Made by a program: the position numbers and the translations under genes. Under the pieces are notes generated by a model. It saw only the letters and a list, made by a program, of their open reading frames with translations, was not told the origin of the DNA and did no database searches. Source: Rhyzopertha dominica (Eukaryota; Arthropoda; Insecta; Coleoptera; Bostrichidae). From it: 64,000 bases of DNA. Where the stretch lies: positions 23,494,286 to 23,558,285 of the forward strand of contig QCXZ01000064.1 in the NCBI GenBank assembly GCA_025024175.1, given 5' to 3'. Numbering within the stretch: the stretch's first letter is position 1; the number at the start of each line of letters is the position of its first letter. Of this stretch, positions 1 through 12,800 are shown piece after piece.

Positions 1-1980
1 CGGTCAGCATTTCTGCCACTCCCGGATATACCGCCGGGTCGGCCGTCTTTGCTGGGTTGGAGGGGTACATGCTGATTGCTAGTAGTGCGACTACCTAGCA
101 CATGTTAAGGAAATATAAGGACTGGAATGGGAAGGTTATATAGGTACATTCATTTTCTTTGAATGTTTTTTTTGGTGCTGTTGATATCATTGGTCCACTA
201 GCTCGATTAATTTCTTGTTTCTTATGATTTCTAGTTATTATTCTTCGTTCTTCCCTGACTTCTGAATTATCCTCTCTATAGTTGTTTTCCATGTAAACAC
301 TTTTTTCGTTGGTCGCCGCTTAGTTCCCAGGTCTTCCTTAATATGTGGTCTGCTTCTCTCCTGGATGTGTCCCTAGTATTTCGTCGCGTATGCCTGTTTC
401 TTTTATGATTGTTCTGTCATTTAAGAGTTCCGCTATTGCTGCATACGTGGTATGTATTTGGTTGAATGATATTTTTGCCTTAGATTATCATTATGGTATT
501 TCTTGGGTTATTTGCCTAAGCACTGCGTTCGCTCTTCTGTCAGCTGGGACATGAACACCTACACTGCACACTGCTTTCGTCTTCCAGGATCTTATGTAGC
601 ACTATTGTGTAATTTCTTGTATACATTTAACTAGATACATGGAATATATTTCACTATAGGGACCGCAACAATAATATATATAATAGAAACATACACATAA
701 GTACATAACACGAGTACATTGTAAACTAAACTCTTAGAATTTTATGTAGTTTTTCGCTTTCTGTAGCTTGTTTAGATTGCTCTTTCATGGTGATGTTGAA
801 GTTTTCTTGTTTGATTTCATCTATGTTTGTCCGATCGCTTGCTGGAGCTCTAGGTACGTCGGGTGATGTTCTACAAGATCATTCTTGTCTGCGTGCATTT
901 TTTTATATATTAGAGATTCTTTACGGCCGTGGGTTATTGTCTCTAGATAAGATTATCACACTATCAAAGTGGTTACTTTGCTCCCTATTTCTGGTGTTGC
1001 CGCTAAAATTTATTCTGAAGCCTTTTTGTTCCAAGTCGTTTATGAGAATTGTATTTTGGCCGTAGACTGTGAACAGTGTCTTCTATACTACTTCCGAACT
1101 TCTACATGTTTTGTCTGGTGTGATTTACAGATTTTCTTGCCCGTTTTGTGTTATCGCTGGACAACATTCTCCCATATATGTGTCTATTTCGTGAGCCAGT
1201 GTGCTCCGCAGGCGGTTTCTGTCCCACAATTGTATAATTTCTTGTACAATACACTTTGCTAGATACACGGAATTACTTCACTGTAACGACGATAGCAATT
1301 ACAACCGCAACACAAACACAAGGATGTAACAACTAGAACACATTATTAACGAAAATTCTAAAATTCAGTATGATTGTTTAATGTCACGCTCATCTTAGGT
1401 CATAGGCGTATAATATCATTCTAAGCGGTTTCTCTTTTCCTTTAAATCTATTCTGTTTTCTCCTCTTTCTGTTTCGTTGAGTTCTTGTAGCTGTAGAGCA
1501 TTCTTTTTCTTTTCTTTTGTGTTCCTTTACTGAAATGAAGTCTAAAAAGACGAAGCTTGCATTTGTTATTTGTTAGTTAATTGGTTGATCGTTCTAATTG
1601 TTAAGACTACGGTATGAGCGTTTATATATTTTGATTTCCTGATGCTTAGGGTTTATTGTAATTTAGGATAGTATCTGATTATGGCGCGTGGCATAGGTCA
1701 GGGTAGCTGTTTTTGACCTATTTTTAGACGTCCTGGTTNGTTTTACTGCATTTTTGGTGTAATGCCCTATTCAANGGCCTTTTTACCCTTATTGAAGCAT
1801 CCCAGATGGCCAGAACAGGGGGCTCGAAACTACCTATCTACGGTCATTTCGGTCCTAAAATACGTTCGTTTTGTCCCGGAATGCGATATTAGTTGTATTG
1901 GAAGAGAAATAATACAAAGAAAATCGCTAGTTACGCATATGCAACATACGCAAAATTAAATTATTATGTTAGTCAACTAT
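1..1980. other. No recognisable gene; degenerate repetitive DNA
   Basis: I see no conserved protein here. Short open frames occur on both strands but none shows a known family motif or convincing splice structure. Two similar segments at about 600-722 and 1225-1347 share the pattern 'attgt.taatttcttgta..' followed by a 'ctagataca.ggaat' block, so part of the stretch is a decayed repeat with a spacing near 625 bp. N bases occur near 1739 and 1775. The most likely content is old transposon-derived sequence. Confidence 0.4.
600..1347 (+). repeat. Pair of direct repeats of about 120 bp, about 625 bp apart
   Basis: Positions 600-722 and 1225-1347 are recognisably the same sequence with substitutions and small indels. 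Both run from a 'taatttcttgta' block through 'ctagatac' and 'caacaccgcaac'-like blocks to an 'acatt' end. This suggests one tandem duplication or the two ends of an old element. No coding content is recognised between them. Confidence 0.5.
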
Positions 1981-2026
1981 TTTTCTGCTATCTTATCTTA
2001 TTTAAGTTCCTGTTGTAGGTGAGTTC

Positions 2027-2068
2027 CCACGTGTGGTCCATGTATATCCACATATATAGGTGGTCACG
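2027..2068. repeat. Imperfect hairpin with two CACGTG E-box cores
   Basis: CCCACGTG near the left end is mirrored by CACGTGGG at the right end, with 'gtggtcca' and 'ataggtggt' between them. The result is a 40-nt imperfect inverted repeat carrying two palindromic CACGTG cores. A TATATAA box follows at about 2103. A promoter or LTR-like remnant is possible, but I could not define LTR ends. Confidence 0.35.
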
Positions 2069-2991
2069 TGGGCAATCACCACGCTAAGCACCTGTCCTCA
2101 CTATATAACTGTGCAACACCAACTGGTTTGTAGAGTTTAGTTTATTAATCACAAACAATTGTAACAAAGCTGTGGCAAAACTCAGAGAGCCGTTCGAACA
2201 CACGTCTATCCCCGTCCAGCGCCCAAACCGAACTCCCAGTTATAATTTAGATGCTTATTGTATATTTATTTGTGAATGCAGTGCAGTCTAGATTTACTTT
2301 GGTTTATGTTTATTCACAAATAGTCAAATAGTAGGGGAGTCCACATAGCGGCATACTCGAGCGTCATAGAAACTTTTTGGATTTAGAATATTAGATGATT
2401 ATACAGCCTGACGCTGGTTTACTATGTTAGGTATAAAAACTAAATACCAATCAGGCTTGGAATACATGAAATGACAACATTGTTGGCGTTACCAATTTTG
2501 AAAATGCAGCATTTTTAGTTCCGCTGCCGTCTGTCAAATGGCACATCCGCAGTTAAGGGTTAAAAAATAAAATTTCTTAATTTTACAAGGGCTTGTCTTT
2601 TTCTGTATGGGAAGTAATTTTTTTTACTAATCTTTTTAAAGATTAAAACGGTTAAAAAAAAATCTCTTAGGCTCCTTTACTATAATCTTCATCTTTACAT
2701 TTCCTTGAATGCAAATAATAAAAGTATATAAATCCAAAAGTCAAATTATGGTTTTTGTATCAAAAAAAAACCTTAGCCAGAACCGGATGTCCAGACTTTA
2801 AGAAGAGCAAACAAAATTCTTGTTTTATAATTCCTCATTTTAGAGATTTTTTAGTGTAGTATGAGCAATATTTAAGTAGAAATTTAGATGGCAATGACAA
2901 AGCCACCTAACATGCCTTAATGGGTATTACTTCCTAAAGGAAGTGACCTGTAGCCTGACAAGTTGGCATGCACCTGCATACATACATTAAA

Positions 2992-3063
2992 ATGCATGTC
3001 TATGCTGTGCTGTCTGCACCGCGACCAACTGCAGATAGATCTATTTCGCTATCATTATAGCTC
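2992..3063 (+). repeat. Dispersed repeat of about 75 bp, copy A (inverted relative to copy B at 7202-7273)
   Basis: This segment, from 'gcatgtctatgctgtgctg' to 'cattatagct', reappears in reverse complement at about 7202-7273 with only a few mismatches. Both copies lie around the 3' end of POLA2, one downstream of the gene and one within an intron. It resembles a short interspersed or foldback element, but no terminal duplications were established. Confidence 0.55.
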
Positions 3064-3614
3064 ATCAGTGAAGTTTAGGTCTAGTGCAGACAGCACGGCA
3101 AAGAACTGGTTTTGCGTATATACCAAATGCTTGGTATGATGTAAGTAGAAATTTTTATTTGAAACATACGTAATTGAACCTTTGAACTGCAGTTTGGCTG
3201 GATTAAATTTTCATTACCTGCTGTTGAAAGCGGTTTATGTGGCTATCAAATGTGGGTATAATTAGCCAATTTCAATAATTTCTTAACAATCAGCTGTAAA
3301 ATTAATCAGAAATATAATCAAGCCAAACTGTAGAACATTCTTTCATCTTTCGATTAGGTCCTCGCTTGTCGAAATCGGTGCAAAACTGAGCCCCATACAG
3401 TTAACGCCATAAAGCTCTAAATTTCGGTACTTTGTATCCCTCTTAATTTCCCTAATTTATTCGGCAAGCATAATCACAAGCTTGTTACAGGTAATACTAT
3501 TTATCTAACATTTGGCGTTATTATTATATTAAATTGCAAGTTTGTCAACTGATAAGTTAATAAATAAAAAAAAATGATAACATCTTAATGTGACACTGTT
3601 AATAGTAAAATATT

Positions 3615-3839
3615 CTAGTAGGATTTACCTAAAGCTATCAGGAAGAGGATCAGAGCCATCAAAATAAGCAAAAAGAGCATGAATCCATTTCTTAGCCAGC
3701 CTTTCTTCCATTGTTGATTGTTGTACTCACGGCTGTTGGCACAACTTCGGCTATTTCTACACTCAAGATATGGTGTGGCACCACTATATTCATTGAAAAC
3801 TATATTACAAAATAACAGTAAATATACAATATAATACAT
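3615..3839 (-). CDS. Small predicted secreted or membrane protein, possibly a first exon
   Basis: The frame encodes 74 residues. A hydrophobic start (MYYIVYLLLFCNIVF) looks like a signal peptide. A short polar segment with two cysteines (ECRNSRSC) follows, then a basic stretch (QQWKKGW), and then a strongly hydrophobic helix of about 19 residues (FMLFLLILMALILFLIAL). It starts only about 50 nt downstream of the POLA2 stop codon on the same strand. A possible splice donor (TTTAG|GTAAAT) sits near its end, so it may be the first exon of another gene. I recognise no family. The two membrane-like segments are unusual for random AT-rich DNA, but the call is tentative. Confidence 0.3.
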   Translation of the reverse strand: MYYIVYLLLFCNIVFNEYSGATPYLECRNSRSCANSREYNNQQWKKGWLRNGFMLFLLILMALILFLIALGKSY

Positions 3840-3889
3840 GAAACATCAAAAGTGACAACACAAATGACCCAGGCCACCTGGGAGAAAAG

Positions 3890-6800
3890 TTAGATTCGAA
3901 CTATTTCACAAACGGAACTGTTGCACAGTGAATCAGCATCACCAGGGTGAACTTCAATACGTGCATAGCTGCCGGCCGTAAATCCTCTGGTAAGTCGTTG
4001 AGGATTTATAATTAAACAGCCACCAACATCCTACAATAAACAAAAAAAATGACATTTTGTAGTTTTAATTCTGGAAATCATTGTGNTACTGAAAAATTTT
4101 GTTACCCACCTTAATGAAATGTTGTAGGTTTGAAGGCAGGATGAGGACATGAGGTGTAATATTAAGCGCTCCAAATTGTTCCAAGAGTCCTATGTCTATG
4201 GGGATATCTTCATGATATGGATACAAGGGATAGAAGCACTGCTGGCTTAAGATGTGGTATGCTAATCTTCTCAAACGATCCGACATGCCAACGCTGAAAT
4301 AATCCTTAATTATTCTGATGTGTATTTGCATTATGCGCCAGTGCAAGCATTAATGAAAATGTGTTATTAATTCAGTCTTCCAGTTTTATTTAGGTTTTAG
4401 GTATCATGCATCAGTGACTTCACAAGTAAAACTGACAAAATTGGGTTGAAGGATTTTTTTTTTGGAGTTTTAAGTGTGGTTAAAAACAATTGTGTTCCAT
4501 GTTTGTCAAAAAGTTTGACCTTGGCATAGATAGTCATTTTTTTATTTCAGGTATTGTATGGGATGTTCACAGTTGCAGTCTACAATAGCTAATTTTTTTA
4601 TTTCACTTCTTAGAATAGTGGTATAATTGGGGAATATCATGAATTTTTTAGAATTTTGTGGTGTGTACAAAAAACAATTGGACACCATCTGACTGAGACA
4701 CTGACTACTTTAAGTATTGAGATTCTTTCGTGAACAGCAATTATTCAAAATGAGATATCTCAATACCAAATGACTGTGGGGTAGTGGTATCTTGGTACTT
4801 TTTTAATTTAATTCGATATGTTCTATCCATTGGGCTATTCAGAATGGGGTCGTTCTAATTAAAATAACAAAGCCATAACTAATATCTGTCAGTCGATGTT
4901 CAATTGTTTTTTTATTTTCACCAATTCTTTTCGAAAAATCGAAAAACTTTTGGGTTTGGATCATTATTCTACAACTTCAAGTAAAATAGTTACTGTTTGG
5001 TGAACAGGAGTTATTCAACATGAGATATCTCAAAAACAAATGACTGTGGGGTAGTGGCACTTCAGTACTTTTTTGTTTAATTCGACGCCCTTAACAAATG
5101 CACTAAAATAAATGGGGGTTGCTCTATTTAAAAGAACAAACTTGCAGTTGATGTTCAATTGTTTTTTTGTAAACACCACAAAATTCTTTACAAAAATTTA
5201 AGAAACTTCCCGTGTAAATCAATAGTTGTGACGTCAAATAAAAAAGTTAGCTAGCTATTGCAGACTGTTACACAAACAGCAATTACTCAGCATGAGATAT
5301 CTCAGAAATAAATGACTGTAGTATAGTGATATCTTAGTACTGTTTTGTTTAATTCAACGCCCTTAATAGAATGTGCTATAAAAAATGTAATTCTATTTAA
5401 AATAATAACCTTGTATTCAATATCTCAGTCGGTCGATTTTTAATTGTATTTTTGTAAACACCACAAAATTATATATAAAACTTCCTTATTTAAACTACCA
5501 GTCTGTGACGATCAAGTTATCCATGATGAAATTTTTTGAAACTCAAAAACTAATAGACCAACGAAATTGCAGAAAAAAAGTGGTATCCAAGCATCTGAGG
5601 GCGGAAATGATAAAGGGGCATCTAATAAATAAGAAAAACAAAAATGTGTTAGCAGGGGTTTGGGGGGTTGAAAAATTGACTAGTACCTAGAGTATCGAAA
5701 GTATCGAATAGGGCTGGGCGATAACATAAGACAAGTATCGATATTGGATACAATCAATATATTTGCATTGTTTCAATTTCAAAGCTTCTCATACTTTAAA
5801 TTAGTGCAATACTCGATTTTCAACACCTTTAAATACTTTTAATACTTAAATACCACGGCAAAGTGGTATCAATACTTGATACCGGCAGAGGTAACGATAC
5901 TTTGAGTAAGAATCGATACTCTGCCCAGGCTAGATCAATGCTTCGATATTTTCAATATATTTTATACTTTCAGTAGTTCACATAATTTTGAATACTATTG
6001 ATTCTTCGATACTTTTAAATACTTTCGGACTTCGGTACTTTCGATACTTTTAAACACTTTCGATACTTATGAATACTTTCAGACTTCAATAATTCTAATA
6101 CTTCAGATAATTTTGAATACTTTCGATACTTTTGAATGTACTCGATACCACCAAAGGTATCGATACTTTGAGTAAGAATCGATACTTTGCCCAGCCCTAG
6201 TAATGAATAAACAACTTCTGTCTCTTTATTTTTTAATATAACCTTAAAACTTCTAAGAAAAAATGTAAATATTGAGTTTTTTCTTGTTTTCTAATGAAAC
6301 TTGGTGAAAGTATACCTTTCTGTGCCCAAAATAACCACAATTTTGCGGATTAAAAAAATGATGGCATTTCCGAGATAATTATGTTTTCCCATCCAAAACA
6401 CTTTGGGCCAGTTTCTCTTCTCTTTGTTAAAGTTGATGTTAGCTACAATTAACCCAGTAACCACGAACATACCACAAATTGAGGTAAGTGATTGGTTAAG
6501 ATTTTAAATACGTGGTAGATTTTAGCTTAGAGAAGAGAAACCGGCCCTTTTTCATCAAAGACTAAGGGCCGGTTGCACAAACATGGATCTTTAATCAGAG
6601 TTTAACTCCTGATCGTTACCTAGCAAAGCTATGAATCCGGTGTCCTGATTGGTGCAACTGGTCCTAATTCTACCAGAAAAAATTATCATACAGGGTTCTG
6701 TAGGCACTAATTTTTTTCATTTTAACATATACCTTTTGACAAAATAAAAAACTTATAGCCACTATTTAACAAGACGCTCAAAAATGCAAAAGAAACAAAA

Positions 6801-9800
6801 AATTACTTGCAACCATGAATTTTTCAATGATTGGTAAAATTGGTAAGATTATTAAAATAAATTAGAAACTGATTTTTATTGAAAACTGGATTAATAACTA
6901 GTGATCTTAGGTAAGGGAATTAATCTTATACCTCACTTCTCCTCTAGCCAGTGCAAATAATGGATCGACTGTAGTAGCTCCAATTACAACTCCATTCACA
7001 TTGATGATGCAAGGATCAGGGAACACTTGCAAATTCTTGTAATGTCTCTTTAAACTATAAGGAGGTGTAGGATAAACCGGATAGTGACAGAGATCCTTGA
7101 ACGATGGTAGAAGTATGACTTCTGTGCCTGTACTATAAAGAAAAATATAAAAAATTTTGTAAGAATTTGAATGGCAATGCCATCTGTTAGCATTACACTG
7201 ATAAGCTATAATGATAGCGAAATAGATCTATCTGCAGTTGGTTGCGGTGCAGACAGTACAGCATAGACATGCACTTTAATAAAAAATATTGTGTTATTCA
7301 AAATAAGCTCAAATACACATACTCTTTTAAAGACTCCATAGTCCTTTCCATTAATAATTCAAAGAACTCGTGGTATTCTTCACCAATTTCGTAGCTGTTA
7401 GTACTGGAACAATCGATGAATGGACCCATCAGTATGAGAACATGTGGTTTTCTCTCCTTTATTTGCTTAAGTAAGTCTTCTAAAGGCTGGTAAGTAACAT
7501 CATTTGGAACAGTAAATGGACCAGCTGCCACGACGATTTGCAAGGGTTCTAAAAAAAATTATATACAATGGAATACTGATACACATTCTTCAAGACTGAT
7601 GCAATAAACTGTCTTTGAAATATTTAGTTTATGTTGTTATACAGGATGAGTCAGTTTTTTGTAGACAAACTTTAACAAAATATAGAACACATGTTTTCAA
7701 AAAGAAACGTCCCTGTAAACATATGTCATAGAAGGTTTCGATTCTGAGATACAGGCTGTTGAGTATCATTTTATTTTTCAATTTTTCATTATAACTTATA
7801 AACGAATGCCAAGATTTTTTTCATGTTTGGGGGATAATGCCTATTAATTAAGGGGCATAAAACAAGCGATAACAATGTTAAACCCCTTTCTTAAACAGAA
7901 CTTCTATGTCAATGTTTATTTGTAAAAAGACCTGTTATTTTCATTATATACAGTTTAACAAAAATAATGTCCCTTCTTCTGTTTTGAAAATCCTGTGCGT
8001 TTCCAAGTTATTCTGGTGTGTCAGTGTTTGATGTGGTACTAAATTAAGTAATTTATTTATTATCAATTATCGGCTAAATATTTTAAAAAATTTAATAACA
8101 AATACTTAGTGGTATCACTTCTTAAAGATTATCTTCACCAAGTTCAACTATATCCACTTTCTTATAAACAATGATGATGTCAAATATAAATTCATTTTAT
8201 TTATCTTTTTATAAGACACTGATGATGGCTTGTAGGAGCTGAAGGCACTTTGCCAATTTGTTTATAATAAAGTGGATATAGTTGGACTTGGTGAAGATTA
8301 ATCTTTAAGAAATAACATTATTAGCTTTCGACTTTAATATATAAATGTTCATCCACCAAATATGGATCAAATTAACTCAAGATTTTTTTTAATTATCAAA
8401 ATGGGAAGTGGAGTAGACAAGTTGTCGGAATTAACAAATGTGGTACATTTTCCATGGAAATAGCTCAATATATTTAGGCATAGTCGTTGTCTATGGATCG
8501 GTTCCTATTCTCTTTGTTAAAGTTGATGTTAGCTAAAAAACCACTGCAAATTGAATCAATACTTCCACATCCAACTGTCTTATGCTATACGATTAGTAAT
8601 CAGATTTTGAGCATTTTGTCTCTCTACACATTTTTTCTAAGACAAAGTCCTTGTGATATTAGCAAAAATATATAAATTTTAAAATCGGTTTTTTCCAAAT
8701 AACTCAAAAATTATTAACTTAACAAAAAAATTACAAGAGTGCTTTCTGATCAGAAATTTGATTTTATAAATAATACAAAAATTAAAAAAATCTTACGAGC
8801 AGGGACCAAAATAGGTTTTTTGGAAATATTTCAAAAATGTCAGAATTTTGAATAAATTTTTCTAAGACACTTTTTGTGAGAAATATAATTTCCTATCTGA
8901 TGGCATTTTCATTTTTTGAATATATTAAGTATATTCGGAGATATTTAGGAAAAACCGTTTTCTTTAAGTGACGCTTTTTTGCTAATATCTATTAAACAGT
9001 TTGCTGCACCGAAAATTTATAAGAATGAATAATACTCGCAGTTATACTACTAATCACATACTAAAACGAAAAAAATATAAAAAAATAATAATTTGCAAAA
9101 TGGGTAGTTACCCCCCAATTTTGCCCCCTTCCCGATACTGTACTTACTCCACAATCAATAGGTCACTTTGGGTAGTAGAGATTTATATGTTTGCCAAATT
9201 TCAAGTTCATATATTAAGTCTTTCGAAAGTTATCGTGTATACAAACAAAACCACAGACACACACACACAGACAAGAAATTTGTTTTGGCTCAAATTTTGT
9301 TTTTTTTTGCGTTTTCGACCATTTTAAAGCGAATGAGCAAATAAAAATTCAAATAAAAATTTTTGAAATTTTTTTTCGCGATACAATACTTCCCATCCGT
9401 TGGATGTGGAAGTAATTAACCCATTAACCATGACAACACCTTAAAATGGGGTATGTGATGGGTTTAGATTCAAAAAACAGGGTTGATTTCAGCTTAAAAT
9501 AGAGAAGAGAAACCGGCCCTATGTATTTAGATCTGCCTTTTTCTAAAGAATATAGCAAACAGAGCTTTTGCAGAACTTCCGCTACTATAGTTGGAAATCT
9601 AGTAACGTTGCGGAAGGATACACCGACCAGAATTTGACAGTCTGTACAAAAAGTAACGAAGGCTGTGTTGGGGTCCAGTTACGTAGCATCTCCATCTGGG
9701 ATGACATTTGTTGGCACAACCGAGTGGCATCATCTACTTCACAAAAAAGCTTTGACTGTGAAATGCCTATACTTAATATAAAATATTCATCCCAATATTG

Positions 9801-12800
9801 GCATTAATCAAAATTTAAATCAATAATAATTTGTATCACTTAATTCAATTAAGAATTGTTTGTATTACTTTTTTAGGATATTTATGGAGTTATAGAAAAA
9901 GTATAGTGTTGAACTCTTCATATTTTTTTTTAAGTTTGCGAATATAAAGGGATAAAACAACCCATTACATTAAATTTATATCTCGGAAATGTAAAAAAAT
10001 ATTTTTTATATTTTCACATTTGATTTATAATATTTTATACAATGCCTACAAGTGGCATGCAGGTAATGAGGGGTTAACAAAATACAAAATTGGGNTTTAA
10101 TAATTCAGTTTTAAATTTGTCATCTCCAGAGACTTTATCAGTTCACTTTTAATAATTAGGTTTTTTATTTTTTAATTAGGTGTTGGCTGTAACAGAAACT
10201 AGTTTTTTTTTAAACAAATTCCTGAATATTATTATTTTAATTTATAGAAACACATCAGACATCATCGATCTACAAAATGCTTTTGCAACATAATTATCTC
10301 TGAATTCTAATTAAGAGAATCTATCAAGGTCTGAATATCAATTTAATTAAACAGACAGTAATTAATCCTAAATCCATTTTAGATAAAGACATGTGAGCGA
10401 GATGGCAATATGCTATTTCTTGCGTAAAAGAAAAAGATGCAGAAACAATTTAAAACTAATTAACTAGAAGCTTTCCAAAGACCTACTTATGTAGCTGTTG
10501 GCGACATATTTGTGAAATTTTCAATTTACATTAAGGGATTCTACTTGCATTTGTAATATTAATCGGAGTAACGAGTTTTATTTATCAAAAGTTCTAAAAA
10601 TTTTCACGAAATCGTAATCTAACCTCAAAATTAGTAGACGCTAAACGGACGCTATGGATAATTACAAATTAATTAAACTTATCGCCGAAAATCCTCAACT
10701 GTGGGATCACAACAATGAACAATTTAGAAACCAGCACCTAAAGGCCACTACCTGGGAGGTTATTGCACATACTATGGGCACAACGGGTATGCAAAAATGT
10801 CTTATGAAATATTTTATTAATGTCTGCTTTTTTAGTGGTAGCTGTAAAAGAAACGTTCAAAGGATTACGTGAAAAATATATCAGAGAAAGGACAAAGCAG
10901 ATGCAGTCAAATGTACAACATAAAAAATGGGAGTTGCTTGACGAACTGAAGTTTTTAGAACCCCATATAATACCACGTCGAACTTCGGGGTCAGATCACA
11001 AAACGGAACCTGCAGAGGTGAAATCTCCAGTTCAAGACTGTAAAGATATGAATTCATATAGTTTTCCTAACTGCGATAAATTAAAATATACGGATAGTAT
11101 TTCTCAGGATTTTACCAGTAGTAGTTACAATTTCACCAGAGATCTCATTACATTAGTTTATAATTGTCAGCCACTGTGGGATAGAGAGAACAATCCTGGA
11201 TATGATAAACAAGCAAGGTTGTTGTTGTGGGATACAATAGCAAAAAATTTAAATGTCGATAGCAATACTTGTATATTAAAATGGAAAGGTTTGCGAGAAA
11301 AATACATTCGACAAAAGGTAAATATGATTTATACATTTGTTGCACACACAATATTTTTCCATATAATTTCTATCAACATTTTGGGCTTGCATGGTACAAG
11401 GGCTTGACGTCCTTCCAGTGACATTGGATTAAGTTAGCACCAACAAGGCTTTATTATCAACTCGATACCTATGTCATGATTTGTGGCTATTTAATTGCTA
11501 ATTAATTACGAAAAGAGAAAATTTGTTGCTCTTTGTTTTCTCGCAGAAATTTGATGTGATGCTAACTTAACGTTAAATTTGCACTACCTACAACACTTTC
11601 ATATTCGAAATTTCTATATCAGAATTAGTTGCTGAGTGGCAGCTTCATTAAAATCGGTCCATTATTATGTAGATACCGAAAAAACATGATTCAACCTGTA
11701 CCGCTACCCGAAGTGCCCAGATATCTTGCCCAATGCACTGAAATTTCCCGATTGATCAATCATAACTTAGGTTTCAAAATTATCTACTTGTTCTTTTAAT
11801 GTATCCATGGTACCTACCACATACATAGTTTTAATTTATTAAACTATCTGTTTTTTATGTGTTAAGGTGGGAAATGGGTACTCATATTTCACAACACAAT
11901 ACAATATAGTCATACACAAACATCTGAAAGAAATATTATATTTAGAGTGACAAATATACTAAAAAGTTTGGCTAATACAAAAAAACTGCTACCGATTATT
12001 TTTTACCAAATTATTGCATTTAATTATATATACTTTTAATATCGTTTTTTGCAGAAATACATAGCACAAATCATGGGAATTTAAAATATGAATGTGCAAA
12101 CTTGTTGAATCCGCATCTAATGAAACAAATAAAGAACAAATTAATGAGTTGTTAAAATTGAAGATTTTCAAGTTTATATCGATATATGAGTAGTAAAAAA
12201 TGCAGACGTTTATGACAGTTTTGTTAAGTGCCACCTTCTTATACTATACAATAACTTCTGGTTATTCCTTTTTCGTTCGTCTGTCACACATTGCCTTTTG
12301 TATGTTGTGCGTTGTGGTTGTTCATCTTGATAATGAAATCATTATATGTTAAGAATTCATTAAGATTAGATAAGTGCACTGTACTATAATAATAAAAATT
12401 GATATAATTTCACAGCATTTTTTGTTAAAAAAAAGTTGGAAAAAAAAGCTAAAAATCATCAGTATATTAACATAACAAAAGCATAATTTTTAAAATCAAT
12501 ATTACGACTTATCAATCCATACAAATTACAGTGCATTGGGTGAGATTTTAGGGCATTGCAGGTAGCAGCATGAGTTCAAACATTTTCTGTCACTTCCATA
12601 ATAAATGGACCAATTTTAATGAAACTACTGCCAATAGACAGCAATTAACTAGCAACCAATTCTGATATAGAAATAATTCAATTCAGTTAAGGGCTATTTT
12701 AGAATATGGTAGTTATGTTAGTATCACATCAAAGTTCTAGAAAACTAAGAGCAATAATTTTTACCTTTGTGAATTAATTAGCAATTAAATGGCAACAAAT

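Noticed and set aside
2012..2340. Possible solo LTR starting TGTTGTAGG with a TATATAA box near 2103
   Set aside because: No matching end, partner LTR or target duplication could be identified.
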